Shown here one piece after another: positions 17,551 through 26,795 of a DNA stretch of 64,000 nucleotides (position 1 is its first letter; every line of letters starts with the position of its first letter). The position numbers were made by a program, and so were the translations under genes. The DNA is taken from positions 3,260,001-3,324,000 of the forward strand of contig NZ_OY769915.1 of the NCBI RefSeq assembly GCF_963669205.1, read 5' to 3'. This DNA is from an uncultured Roseibium sp. Lineage in GTDB: Bacteria; Pseudomonadota; Alphaproteobacteria; Rhizobiales; Stappiaceae. The notes below the pieces were generated by a model that saw only the letters and a list, made by a program, of their open reading frames with translations, ran no database searches and was not told where the DNA came from.

Positions 17551-20500
17551 TCACGCCATTTGCACGTCCGTTACACCCGGCACCGCCTTGAGGGCGCCGG
17601 CAATCTCTGGCGACAACCTGAATCGGCCCGGCAACTTCACTTCAACCTCTCGCGAGCCGTTCTCCAGCAGTACGATGACCGTGACATCGCCCTCACCTCT
17701 CACGGTAAGCTGCCGTGCAAGGCTCTGTATCGGGCGTTCGTCGCGAACAAACACGCGCATGCTCTTTTGCAGGCGCGCCGCGACCTTGTCGATCGGGTCG
17801 ACCTGCTCGACGCGCAAGGACGGTTCTTCGTCTCGCATGTCGGCGCCGACAAGAACAACGACCGACCGTCCCGGCTGCAGCACGTCCCGGAACTGCTCGA
17901 GTTTTTCCCGAAACAGCAGTGCCTCGTATTGGCCGCTCGCGTCCGAAAGCCGTGCAATTCCCATCCTTGTGCCGGTGCGTGTCTTGCGCTCCTGAAGCGA
18001 AATGACCGTTCCTGCGAGCCTTCCGTGCGATGCACCCTGCTTGACTGCGTCGGCAAACTGGGTCCAGGGCTGCGCACGCATCTTATCCAGCACCTTCGCA
18101 TATTCATCGATCGGGTGCGCAGACAGATAGAAACCGATTGCCGCGTGCTCGCGCTGGAGTTTCTCGTCATTGGTCCAGCTGAGCACCTCGTCAAGCTGCA
18201 GCGGTTCTTCGCTGTCGCTGCCGCCGAACAATTCGTCTTGACCAAGCGTCCTGTTCTCCTCTGTGCGTTGGGCCAGCCCCATGATCCGGTCGATCCCCTC
18301 GAACACGCGGGCACGGTCCGGTTCGATTTCATCGAACGCACCGGCGGCGACGAGATTCTCAAGCGTGCGCTTGTTGAGGAACTTCGGCGAGATCCGGCGG
18401 GCAAAATCACCAAGGCTCTTGTAGGGCGTATCGCCGCGCATCTCGACGATGTGCTCCACAGCCTGTTCGCCCACGCCCTTGATCGCCCCCATCGCGTAAA
18501 GGATTTTGCCGTCAGAGACATCGAACACCACTCCGCTGCGGTTGATCGACGGCGGCACGATCTCAATCTTCATGCGCCGGGCCTCCTGACGGAAGTCACC
18601 CAGCTTGTCTGTATTGCCGAGATCAAGCGTCATTGACGCTGCCATGAATTCGACAGGGTGGTTCGCCTTCAGCCAGGCGGTATGATAGGAGACGAGTGCG
18701 TAAGCTGCGGCGTGCGATTTGTTGAAGCCGTAATTCGCGAATTTCGCGACGAGATCGAAAATCGTTCCGGCCTGGCTCTTGTTGATGCCGCGTTCGACGG
18801 CCCCATCGACGAAACGCGCTCTCTGGACTTCCATCTCTGCGGCAATCTTCTTGCCCATGGCGCGGCGCAGCAGGTCCGCCTCCCCGAGCGAATAGCCGGA
18901 CAGCACCTGCGCGATCTGCATGACCTGTTCCTGGTAGACGATGATCCCGTTCGTCTCCATCAGGATAGGTTCGAGCAGCGGATGCAGGCAATCCGGGTCC
19001 TGTTCCCCGTGTTTGACCGCATTGTAAACCGGAATGTTCTCCATCGGTCCGGGACGATACAGCGCCACAAGCGCGATGATGTCCTCGAACCTGTCCGGCT
19101 TCATGCCCGCGATCGCACGGCGCATTCCCTGGCTTTCCAGCTGGAACACGCCGAAGGTTTCACCCCGCGCAAGCATTTCGTAGGTCCCGGTATCATCGAT
19201 CGGCAGACCGGCGACATCCACCGAGACACCGCGCCGCTCGATCAGGGCCACAGCCGTGTCGATCACCGTCAGTGTCTTCAGACCGAGAAAGTCGAATTTC
19301 ACCAGACCGGCATCCTCGACCATCTTCATGTTGAACTGCGCAACCGGCATGTCCGAACGTGGGTCGCGATAGAGCGGAACCAGCTGTTCCAACGGGCGAT
19401 CGCCGATCACCACGCCGGCAGCATGCGTCGACGCATGTCTGTAGAGCCCCTCCAGCTTCTGGGCCATGGAGAGCAGTCTTTCGACGATCTCCTCTTCCTT
19501 CGCCGCCTCACTCAGACGCGGTTCATCCGCGATTGCCTGGGCAAGCGTGACCGGATTGGCCGGATTTGCCGGGACCAGCTTGCAAAGCCGGTCGACCTGG
19601 CCATAGGGCATCTGCAGCACGCGTCCGACGTCCCGGAGCACGGCCCGCGCCTGAAGCGATCCGAAGGTGATGATCTGCGCGACCTGCTGGCGGCCGTATT
19701 TCTCCTGAACATAACGGATGACTTCTTCACGCCGGCTCTGACAGAAGTCGATGTCGAAATCCGGCATCGAGACACGCTCGGGATTGAGAAAGCGCTCGAA
19801 AAGCAGCGAGAACCGCATCGGATCGAGATCGGTGATCGTCAGCGACCACGCGACAAGTGACCCGGCACCCGACCCGCGGCCCGGACCGACGGGGATATCC
19901 TTGGCCTTGGCCCACTTGATGAAGTCGGCGACGATCAGGAAATATCCCGGAAACTTCATGCGTTCGATAATGCCGGTTTCGTAGTCGAGACGTTCCCAGT
20001 AGTCCTTTTCCTCAAGTCCCGGAGCCAGACCGTGTTCTGCGAGCCGCGCGCGCAGCCCGTCCCTTGCCTGGCGTTTGAGTTCGTCCGCCTCGGCCTGCTC
20101 CGCGGCTTCCGGATCCGCATCCCCTTCGGTGAAGCGCGGAAGGATCGGTGCCCGGCGCTCAGGCCGGAAACTGCACCTTTTTGCAATCTCGACCGTTGCT
20201 GACAGTGCTTCGGGCAAATCGGAAAAAAGCGCACACATTTCAGCGCGGCTTTTGAAATAATGTTCCGGCGTCAGACGTCTGCGGTCTTCTTCAATGAGAA
20301 CCCGTCCTTCGGAGATGCAGATCAGTGCATCATGCGCTTCATAGTCTTCCCGCTTTGCAAAGAAAGGCTCGTTGGTCGCGGCCACGGGCAGAGCGTACTC
20401 GTAGGCAAGCTCCAGAAACGCGTCTTCCGTCTTGCGCTGCTCTTCCATCCCGTGCCGCTGGATCTCGACATAGCAGCGACCGGGAAACGCCGTCGACAAT

Positions 20501-21054
20501 GTCTGAAGACGTGTCCGGGCGATCGCTTTCTGCCCGGCTAACAGCGCTGCACCCACCGGTCCCAAGTGACCGCCGGTCAGAACGATCAGGCCTTCCGACT
20601 TGGAAAAAAGATACTCGGCCGTGACATGCGGCTTCAAGCCGGTCTCGGTGTCGAGAAAGGCTCGGGAGGTCAGCTCCATGAGATTGCCGTAACCGCGCTC
20701 GGTCATCGCGATCAGAACAACGTCGGCGAGCGCGATTTCACCCCGGCGCGCACTTTCCAGACCGTCATCGAAAAAGACGGACAGCTGACATGCCGTAACT
20801 GGCTGAATACCGGCTCCCCAGGCCTTTGACGAAAACTCCTGTGCGCCGAAAAGATTGTTGGTATCTGCGACGGCGAGCGCCGGTTGGCCATCGTCTTTTG
20901 CCAGTTCAAGAAGTTTCTTGATCGGCAACGCTCCCTCAAGGAGCGACAGCGCGGAGTGTACTCTCAAGTGCACGAAATCCGGGCCACCCGAACCGGGTTC
21001 ACCCGCCACCGACGCGCTTTCAGACTGTACGGATCCACCTGATGTCACGGACAT
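17551..21054 (-). CDS. dnaE: DNA polymerase III alpha subunit
   Basis: Replicative polymerase of the chromosome. 1167 residues in the DnaE1 order: PHP domain (about 27-290, starting FVHLRVHSALSLLEGA), polymerase core with the catalytic PDFDIDF aspartates and GPGRGSGAGSLVAWSL, the fingers region (FNKSHAAAYALVSYHTAWLK), helix-hairpin-helix repeats (about 870-930) and a C-terminal OB fold (LAGTVISLQERKTR). It lacks the ImuA/ImuB context of DnaE2, so this is the replicative copy. It follows lolD and a mini-ORF on the same strand. Confidence 0.97.
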   Translation of the reverse strand: MSVTSGGSVQSESASVAGEPGSGGPDFVHLRVHSALSLLEGALPIKKLLELAKDDGQPALAVADTNNLFGAQEFSSKAWGAGIQPVTACQLSVFFDDGLESARRGEIALADVVLIAMTERGYGNLMELTSRAFLDTETGLKPHVTAEYLFSKSEGLIVLTGGHLGPVGAALLAGQKAIARTRLQTLSTAFPGRCYVEIQRHGMEEQRKTEDAFLELAYEYALPVAATNEPFFAKREDYEAHDALICISEGRVLIEEDRRRLTPEHYFKSRAEMCALFSDLPEALSATVEIAKRCSFRPERRAPILPRFTEGDADPEAAEQAEADELKRQARDGLRARLAEHGLAPGLEEKDYWERLDYETGIIERMKFPGYFLIVADFIKWAKAKDIPVGPGRGSGAGSLVAWSLTITDLDPMRFSLLFERFLNPERVSMPDFDIDFCQSRREEVIRYVQEKYGRQQVAQIITFGSLQARAVLRDVGRVLQMPYGQVDRLCKLVPANPANPVTLAQAIADEPRLSEAAKEEEIVERLLSMAQKLEGLYRHASTHAAGVVIGDRPLEQLVPLYRDPRSDMPVAQFNMKMVEDAGLVKFDFLGLKTLTVIDTAVALIERRGVSVDVAGLPIDDTGTYEMLARGETFGVFQLESQGMRRAIAGMKPDRFEDIIALVALYRPGPMENIPVYNAVKHGEQDPDCLHPLLEPILMETNGIIVYQEQVMQIAQVLSGYSLGEADLLRRAMGKKIAAEMEVQRARFVDGAVERGINKSQAGTIFDLVAKFANYGFNKSHAAAYALVSYHTAWLKANHPVEFMAASMTLDLGNTDKLGDFRQEARRMKIEIVPPSINRSGVVFDVSDGKILYAMGAIKGVGEQAVEHIVEMRGDTPYKSLGDFARRISPKFLNKRTLENLVAAGAFDEIEPDRARVFEGIDRIMGLAQRTEENRTLGQDELFGGSDSEEPLQLDEVLSWTNDEKLQREHAAIGFYLSAHPIDEYAKVLDKMRAQPWTQFADAVKQGASHGRLAGTVISLQERKTRTGTRMGIARLSDASGQYEALLFREKLEQFRDVLQPGRSVVVLVGADMRDEEPSLRVEQVDPIDKVAARLQKSMRVFVRDERPIQSLARQLTVRGEGDVTVIVLLENGSREVEVKLPGRFRLSPEIAGALKAVPGVTDVQMA

Positions 21055-21237
21055 GCCGAGGCTCTTTTCTGCTGCTTGAATCAGAGCCTAGTCAATCTCG
21101 TCTTACTGCCGCTGTCGAGACGCTGTCAGAGTTGTGCCCGATCTTCTTCGCCGGCACACCGCGTTCATTCGCTTTGGGAAAACAGTCCACCTGTCAGTCG
21201 GCCGACGCCGGCCCCGCTATTTCGTCTGCCGGGGAGA

Positions 21238-21336
21238 TCAGGCAGCCGCGAAAAGAACATCGCCCCAAACGGCGAGTGTCGTGCAGAAACAGACCAGGGA
21301 AGCAAATGCTGCAAAATCACGAGCGATATGGATCAT
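21238..21336 (-). CDS. 32-residue putative membrane peptide
   Basis: ATG 21336 is preceded by GGAGGA with ideal 5-7 base spacing, the best ribosome site in the region. The peptide begins MIHIARDFAAFASLV and ends GDVLFAAA: a short amphipathic head and one hydrophobic helix with two Cys. It lies between lolD and dnaE on the same strand. It is too short for family recognition, and I do not know its function. The longer reading from 21426 has no ribosome site. Confidence 0.6.
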   Translation of the reverse strand: MIHIARDFAAFASLVCFCTTLAVWGDVLFAAA

Positions 21337-21507
21337 GTCGTCCTCCAACGTCCTACCCTTGAATATCGAGACTATGTTCCATTTTTGTTCCTTTTGCAAG
21401 CCCTTTTTGTTCACGCCATTCGCCATAGGTGTGCCACAATTTTAAACAGCATGTATTTGATTTGTTCTCAGCACCGCGAAAACGGCAGAACGGCGCGCCC
21501 ACGAACC

Positions 21508-22230
21508 TCAGCCAATCGTGTTGAGGTCTTTCACCAGCCCGTCTTCCAGCGTGATCGCCCGGTCCATCCTGCCTGCAAGTTCCAGGTTATGCGTTGCAAA
21601 CAATGTCGCCACGCCCGAGGCGCGGACGAGTGCCGAAAGCGCTTCGAAAACATAATTTGCCGTGTTGGGATCCAGGTTGCCCGTCGGTTCGTCGAGCAAC
21701 AGGATACGGGGCGCATTCGCAACGGCTCTTGCGACAGCGACGCGCTGCTGTTCACCGCCCGAAAGCTCCGAGGGTCTGTGACTTCCCCTGTCTTCAAGCC
21801 GCAGGTAGGCCAGCAGTTCATCAGCACGCTCCGCTGCGACATTCCTGGCGAGGCCTCGGATCATTTGCGGCATCATCACGTTCTCCTGCGCCGTGAACTC
21901 GGGAAGGAGATGATGGAACTGATACACGAAACCGATGTCGTTGCGCCGGATTGCCGTCCTTTCGTCGTCGGACAGGTCCGAGCAGTTGACCGGACCCAGA
22001 AAGACATCTCCCTCATCGGGCCGCTCCAGCAATCCGGCGATATGCAGCAACGTGGATTTGCCGGTGCCTGACGGGGCGACCAGGGCGACCATCTCCCCGG
22101 CCTCTATCCTGAGGTCCGCGCCCTTGAGGATATGCAGTTTCTTTTCACCCTCGTCGAAGCTTCTGACGATGCCGGAAAGTTCCACGGCGGCGTGCTGAGT
22201 GCCGGGTTTCGCGTCCGTGTCCACGGCCAT
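21508..22230 (-). CDS. lolD: Lipoprotein-releasing ABC transporter ATPase LolD
   Basis: ATPase that powers extraction of outer-membrane lipoproteins from the inner membrane. 240 residues: Walker A APSGTGKST (Ala replaces the usual first Gly), Q-loop region, signature LSGGEQQRVAVARA, Walker B ILLLDEPTGNLD and H-loop ATHN. ATG 22230 is chosen for its GGGAGG ribosome site at ideal distance. ATG 22254 overlaps the permease stop (ATGAGTGA) and is the main alternative. Coupled to the permease gene upstream. Confidence 0.95.
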   Translation of the reverse strand: MAVDTDAKPGTQHAAVELSGIVRSFDEGEKKLHILKGADLRIEAGEMVALVAPSGTGKSTLLHIAGLLERPDEGDVFLGPVNCSDLSDDERTAIRRNDIGFVYQFHHLLPEFTAQENVMMPQMIRGLARNVAAERADELLAYLRLEDRGSHRPSELSGGEQQRVAVARAVANAPRILLLDEPTGNLDPNTANYVFEALSALVRASGVATLFATHNLELAGRMDRAITLEDGLVKDLNTIG

Positions 22231-22246
22231 GTCCACCTCCCGTTCC

Positions 22247-23551
22247 TCACTCATACCTGAGCGCCTCGACCGGATCGAGGCGGGCAGCACGCCACGCCGG
22301 GTACAGCGTTGCCAGGAGCGACAGGGCGAGCGCCATCAGCAGCACCGTGATCGTTTCGCCGCTGTCTATTTCGGCGGGCAGTTTCGACAGGAAATAGAGC
22401 GTCGGATCGAAGAGCTGCGTCGATGTCAGCCAGGAAACGAATTGCCGGATGCTCTCGATGTTGAGGCATACGATCAGCCCCAGGAAGAACCCGGCAAGCG
22501 TACCGACACAGCCGATACTCGCGCCCGTGATCAGGAAGATCCTCATGATGGCGCCTCTGGTTGCGCCCATGGTCCGCAGGATGGCAATGTCCCTGCCCTT
22601 GTCCTTCACGAGCATGATCAAGCCGGAAATGATGTTCAGCGCGGCAACGAGAACGATCAGTGTCAGAATGATGAACATCACGTTGCGCTCAACCTCAAGT
22701 GCCGAGAAGAATGTCGCATTCCGCTGGGTCCAGTCGGTGACCAGCGTGGGCCGCGCCGCGCCCTCCTCAAGGGCGTTGCGCATCACGCCGACATTGTCCG
22801 GGTCAACGACATAGATCTCGATCCCGGTCGCGCGGTCTCCCATGTTGAAGTAGGCCTGCGCCTCTTCCAGCGGCATGAACAGGAAGGTCGCGTCGTATTC
22901 GCTCATGCCGATCTCGAAGATGGCCGACACCGGATACGCCTTGACGCGCGGCGTGACCCCCATTGGTGTGACGCTTCCTCTGGGCGAAATGATCGTGATG
23001 TTGTCACCGACCGTCAGACCGAGTTGCTGCGCCATGCGTGTACCGATGACGACGCCCTCGCCTGCATCGAAGCCGTCGATGCTGCCGGGACCGATATTGT
23101 CGGCGACAAGCGGCATCCGGCGAAGATCGCTCTCGTAAACACCACGCACGAGCGCGCCGAGATTGCCCGCGGGCCCGGACACCAGGGCCTGACCCTCGAT
23201 AAAGGGAAATGCGGCAACAACGTCCGGAACCCCTTCGAGACGCTCAGAGACGGCATCATAGTCATTGAGCGGCATGTCGATCGGCTGAACGAGCATGTGC
23301 CCGTTGATGCCGAGGATCTTGTCCAGCAGCTCCGAGCGGAACCCGTTCATCACTGCCATGACGATGATAAGCGTCGCGACACCGAGCATGATTCCGGCAA
23401 ACGAAAATCCGGCGATCACGGAAATGAAGGTTTCCCGCCGTCTTGACCGCAGATATCGCCCCGCGATCATCCATTCGAAGGCGGAAAAAGGCCGGGTCGG
23501 GGTTGCCGTCGTCTGGCCGTCGCCAACATCCGCCATGTCTGCTGTCGTCAT
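22247..23551 (-). CDS. lolC: Lipoprotein-releasing ABC transporter permease (LolC/LolE, LolF type)
   Basis: Inner-membrane partner of LolD. 434 residues: an N-terminal helix after EWMIAGRYLRSRRRETF, a large periplasmic MacB-like domain (about 55-270), then three C-terminal helices of the FtsX fold (from about 285). Only one permease gene is present, so the complex is probably a homodimer of the LolF type rather than the LolC-LolE pair of E. coli. It follows proS by 78 bases. Confidence 0.94.
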   Translation of the reverse strand: MTTADMADVGDGQTTATPTRPFSAFEWMIAGRYLRSRRRETFISVIAGFSFAGIMLGVATLIIVMAVMNGFRSELLDKILGINGHMLVQPIDMPLNDYDAVSERLEGVPDVVAAFPFIEGQALVSGPAGNLGALVRGVYESDLRRMPLVADNIGPGSIDGFDAGEGVVIGTRMAQQLGLTVGDNITIISPRGSVTPMGVTPRVKAYPVSAIFEIGMSEYDATFLFMPLEEAQAYFNMGDRATGIEIYVVDPDNVGVMRNALEEGAARPTLVTDWTQRNATFFSALEVERNVMFIILTLIVLVAALNIISGLIMLVKDKGRDIAILRTMGATRGAIMRIFLITGASIGCVGTLAGFFLGLIVCLNIESIRQFVSWLTSTQLFDPTLYFLSKLPAEIDSGETITVLLMALALSLLATLYPAWRAARLDPVEALRYE

Positions 23552-23629
23552 AACAATTCCACTTCAGCAATGCCCAGCCGGCCGCGAAAGCCGCAACCGA
23601 ATCCCCGTTCAAAGGATCACCGCACCGGC

Positions 23630-24961
23630 TTATTCCGTCAATGCCGACGTCAGCTTGTTGAGAGCGGCTTCCGGGGACATCATTTCCTTTTCCCCAGTTG
23701 AACGCTCCTTCACTTCCAGAAGACCATCCTTCAGTCCTCTCGGTCCGGCAACCACCTGGTAAGGCAGTCCGATCAGATCCATCGTGGCGAATTTCGCGCC
23801 GGCACGTGTGTCGGTGTCATCGTAAAGGACTTCCACGCCCGCAGTTTCGAGTTTCGCATAGAGATCTTCCGAAACGCTGTCGGTTAACGCGTCACCCGGC
23901 TTCAGATTGACAAGCCCCACGTGAAAGGGTGCAACGGACTTCGGCCAGATGATTCCGTTGTCGTCATGGTTCGCTTCAATCAGGGCACCAAGAAGGCGGG
24001 AAACCCCCACGCCATAGGATCCCATGTGAACCGGAACCTCGGTGCCTTCGGCTGTCGCGACCTTCGCTCCCATGGCGTCGGAATACTTGGTCCCGAAGTA
24101 GAAGATATGTCCAACCTCGATGCCGCGCGCGGACACCCGGTCGGCTTCGGCAAGCTTTTCGAATGCGGCCGCGTCATGCATCTCGTCGGTCGCGGCATAA
24201 GGCGTCGTCCACTGTGTCACGATCGGCGTAAGATCGGAAAAGAAGTCCGTTCCCTCCTCCGGTATCGGCAACTCGAGCAGGGACTTGTCGCAGAAGACTT
24301 CGCTTTCCCCGGTGTCGGCCAGGATGATGAACTCGTGGCTCATGTCCCCGCCGATCGGACCAGTCTCCGCCTTCATCGGAATAGCCTTCAGTCCCATGCG
24401 GTCGAAGGTCCGCAGGTAAGCCACGAACATGCGGTTATAGGCGTGCCGGGCAGCTTCCTTGTCGAGATCGAAGGAATAGGCGTCCTTCATCAGGAACTCG
24501 CGTCCGCGCATGATCCCGAAACGCGGGCGCACTTCGTCCCGGAACTTCCACTGGATGTGGTAGAGGTTGAGCGGCAGATCCTTGTAGGACCGCACGTAGC
24601 CCCGGAAGATATCGGTGATCATTTCCTCGTTCGTCGGTCCGAACAGCATGTCGCGCTCGTGCCTGTCGGTAATGCGCAGCATTTCCTTGCCGTAGGCATC
24701 ATAGCGGCCGCTCTCGCGCCACAGATCCGCAGATTGTATTGTCGGCATCAGAAGCTGAATGGCACCTGCCCGCGCCTGCTCTTCTTCGACGATCCGTTCG
24801 ATCTTGCGCAGAACCTTGAAACCGAGTGGCAGCCACGAATAGATGCCGGCAGACTGCTGCCGGATCATGCCTGCGCGCAGCATCAGGCGATGTGAAACGA
24901 TCTCGGCCTCTTTGGGTGTCTCTTTCAGGATCGGCAGGAAGTATCTGGACAGACGCATCAT
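23630..24961 (-). CDS. proS: Prolyl-tRNA synthetase (short form without the editing insertion)
   Basis: Class II synthetase charging tRNA-Pro. 443 residues against about 570 in E. coli. The catalytic motifs are present (motif 2 around FRDEVRPRFGIMRGREFLMKD, given as a marker; motif 3 GVGVSRLLGALIE) and the anticodon domain follows, but the roughly 180-residue INS editing domain between motifs 2 and 3 is absent, as in other alphaproteobacteria. Start at ATG 24961 (or the adjacent ATG 24958), behind GAGAG. Editing of Ala-tRNA-Pro would need a separate ProXp/YbaK-type protein, which is not in this window. Confidence 0.96.
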   Translation of the reverse strand: MMRLSRYFLPILKETPKEAEIVSHRLMLRAGMIRQQSAGIYSWLPLGFKVLRKIERIVEEEQARAGAIQLLMPTIQSADLWRESGRYDAYGKEMLRITDRHERDMLFGPTNEEMITDIFRGYVRSYKDLPLNLYHIQWKFRDEVRPRFGIMRGREFLMKDAYSFDLDKEAARHAYNRMFVAYLRTFDRMGLKAIPMKAETGPIGGDMSHEFIILADTGESEVFCDKSLLELPIPEEGTDFFSDLTPIVTQWTTPYAATDEMHDAAAFEKLAEADRVSARGIEVGHIFYFGTKYSDAMGAKVATAEGTEVPVHMGSYGVGVSRLLGALIEANHDDNGIIWPKSVAPFHVGLVNLKPGDALTDSVSEDLYAKLETAGVEVLYDDTDTRAGAKFATMDLIGLPYQVVAGPRGLKDGLLEVKERSTGEKEMMSPEAALNKLTSALTE

Positions 24962-25203
24962 GTTCTCTCGGATTGGCGGATAGCTCGAATTATGCGCAGT
25001 CAAACCGCATGCTGCGCCTAAAAACAAGTCCCTTGGCTGAACCACACCTGCTTTTGCAATCCTTGCTTTATCGAATGGACAAAAGCGTGGCGGTTCCTTT
25101 CGTTTGCCGTCTTAATTGACCGGCCTTTCCGGGCAACTGGTGAACCAATTATCATGCGGATCAATTAGGCAAGCAAAAAAAATAGGCTCTTTACGACAAA
25201 CAG

Positions 25204-25436
25204 GTGACAAGCGCGAATTGTTCCGCTAGGTTCCATTTCAATAACAACAAGATGCTTCAGCAGAAATGCTAGGATGCTCAAGGACATCGCGGTCTGAGTC
25301 TTGGGAGGAAGGACCTTCTGGCGCATCGCAAGATCCGCAGCCGCCCAGCCAGGTTGTCAAACAACCGGCCAGGGAACGGGGGTCAGTTTGGACGCGGAAC
25401 TAATCAAAGGCAGAGCTCGCTCTGCCTTTTTCTTTT
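25204..25436 (+). ncRNA. Candidate small RNA upstream of the VPLPA-CTERM gene
   Basis: About 580 bases between proS and the next gene hold no credible ORF but end in a strong plus-strand terminator (25406-25435). A promoter-like pair, GTGACA (25204-25209) and TAGGTT (25227-25232) spaced by 17 bases, would start a transcript near 25240 of about 195 nt. It would contain a 6-bp hairpin GGTTGT / ACAACC (25352-25366). I do not recognise it as SRP RNA, 6S, tmRNA, RNase P RNA or a known riboswitch. It could be an sRNA or a terminated leader. Confidence 0.35.
25406..25436 (+). terminator. Rho-independent terminator of the candidate small RNA
   Basis: Perfect 10-bp stem AAAGGCAGAG / CTCTGCCTTT with a 4-base CTCG loop, followed on the plus strand by TTTCTTTT. 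The only plus-strand sequence it can serve is the non-coding stretch before it. Confidence 0.85.
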
Positions 25437-25636
25437 GCGGCCCGATCCTGTCGATTCTCAACGCTCCTGATTTTGGTCTCGCGTCGCCCGAACCCACAAC
25501 CTCGTCAATGAAAATGCGCCTTCGCTTTATTCTTGCGGGAGACGCAGTGTGGTTAACCAGGAGTTGACGCAGGTCACGATTTATCTATAGGTCGTATCTA
25601 AATAATATTGATAATTGTGACAAAGTGGGGGATTCG

Positions 25637-26410
25637 ATGATTCACAATCTTTTTAAACCAGCTGCATTGTTGACGGCAGTCATGCTCCTGAGTGCACCTG
25701 CTCTGGCGGGCCCTGTCAATGGAACAGGTCTTGTAACTCCTGAGGTCATATTCGGCAGCGGCAACGCGAACGGCTCATTCACGGGTGTAAACACCAACAA
25801 CGTCGAACTGGGGCTGCGCGGCAAGGTGCGCTACAACAGTGCCGGCCTGCCTGAAAACACGTTCAATTATGATGGCGACCGCACGTATACCTTTTCGCCT
25901 GCATCCAGCAATGCTCCTACAAACCGGTCTGCGTTCAATTTCGAATGGTCGATTAACTCGGATGTTTCGGGCACGGGATCGCGCAACCTGACCGACCTGA
26001 CCTACCTGCTTCAGGTGGATATGGATCCGGGTGCGGGAACGAACTTCCAGTCCTTCGACCCCATCAATCAACCTTTTGCGGACCACGCACTGGGCAACAA
26101 CTCGACGGCAAACGGTGCAGGTGTTTCGAACCTTTTGCTCTATTCCGCAATCGTCGGCACTTACAACGTCGCGCAGAATTCGTGGAACCTCGGGTTCAGC
26201 ACGCTTTTCCCGGGAATCATCGATCCACAGGCCGAAGGCCTTTACACCATCAACCTGTCTGCCGCGCAGAACGGCAATACCCTGGCGTCCACCTCAATTG
26301 ACATTCTGTACGGTGCGACACCCGTCCCAGTCCCAGCCGCACTGCCTCTTCTGGCCGGAGGCCTGGGTCTTTTGGGCTTCATGGGGATGCGCAGAAGACA
26401 AGGCCGTTAA
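25637..26410 (+). CDS. Secreted VPLPA-CTERM sorting domain protein
   Basis: 257 residues: a signal peptide (cut after ALA, about residue 25), a Thr/Asn/Ser-rich extracellular body without Cys, and a C-terminal PEP-CTERM-like tail: PVPVPAALPLLAGG motif, one hydrophobic helix and an RRR cluster. This matches the VPLPA-CTERM class, which a dedicated exosortase recognises, cuts and transfers, usually in strains making surface polysaccharide. ATG 25637 has GGGGGA upstream; the GTG at 25625 is less likely. It is on the plus strand, opposite to and between DUF1467 and proS. Body function unknown. No exosortase is in the window. Confidence 0.85.
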   Translation: MIHNLFKPAALLTAVMLLSAPALAGPVNGTGLVTPEVIFGSGNANGSFTGVNTNNVELGLRGKVRYNSAGLPENTFNYDGDRTYTFSPASSNAPTNRSAFNFEWSINSDVSGTGSRNLTDLTYLLQVDMDPGAGTNFQSFDPINQPFADHALGNNSTANGAGVSNLLLYSAIVGTYNVAQNSWNLGFSTLFPGIIDPQAEGLYTINLSAAQNGNTLASTSIDILYGATPVPVPAALPLLAGGLGLLGFMGMRRRQGR

Positions 26411-26448
26411 ATCAGATCCGGATTACAAATCACTCGACCTGAAACAAG

Positions 26449-26475
26449 CGGCCCTCATTGAGGGCCGTTTTTTTA
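26449..26475 (+). terminator. Rho-independent terminator of the VPLPA-CTERM gene
   Basis: Stem CGGCCCT / AGGGCCG (up to 9 bp with flanking CA/TG) followed by seven T residues on the plus strand, 38 bases past the stop. Together with the terminator at 25406 it insulates this gene from the surrounding minus-strand operons. Confidence 0.92.
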
Positions 26476-26513
26476 AGCTTCACCTGTGAATGAAAGCAGG
26501 CCGAAACAGCGAA

Positions 26514-26792
26514 TTAACCGGCCCTGGTACTGGGCGGTTTGAAGAACGGAATGTCATCAAGTCCGAATCCGGAATGCCGCAAAGCCAGATAGGTACCGAA
26601 AACCACAGTCGCAATCACGGTCGTCAGCACAATGACCTTCAGAAATTGCGGCTTGTGCGGTGCACTCGGCTCGCTCCCGGGGACAACGTCCCCGGCTTCT
26701 TCCTGCGTCCTGTGAAGACCGAAAGGCAGAATCGCAAACAGGATGATCCACCAGATCATGAAAAAGATGGCCATGCCAAACGCGACCGACAT
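26514..26792 (-). CDS. DUF1467 small membrane protein
   Basis: 92 residues with two hydrophobic helices (about 5-25 and 53-72) separated by a polar, Pro/Glu-rich loop. The start MSVAFGMAIFFMIWW and the LPFG segment after helix 1 fit the alphaproteobacterial DUF1467 family, whose role is unknown. ATG 26792 is taken with GAGG upstream; a TTG one codon before is possible. It begins 3 bases after the mce stop, so the two are translated from one message. In many relatives it lies between mce and proS. Confidence 0.85.
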   Translation of the reverse strand: MSVAFGMAIFFMIWWIILFAILPFGLHRTQEEAGDVVPGSEPSAPHKPQFLKVIVLTTVIATVVFGTYLALRHSGFGLDDIPFFKPPSTRAG

Positions 26793-26795
26793 CAA

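Noticed and set aside
25240..25436. Assignment of the non-coding stretch to SRP RNA, 6S RNA, tmRNA or a cobalamin riboswitch
   Set aside because: The conserved loops of these RNAs (for example the GGAAG-GCAGC core of SRP RNA or the cobalamin B12 box) are not present.
25301..25567. An 88-codon plus-strand frame before the VPLPA-CTERM gene
   Set aside because: TTG start and it crosses the strong terminator at 25406-25435.
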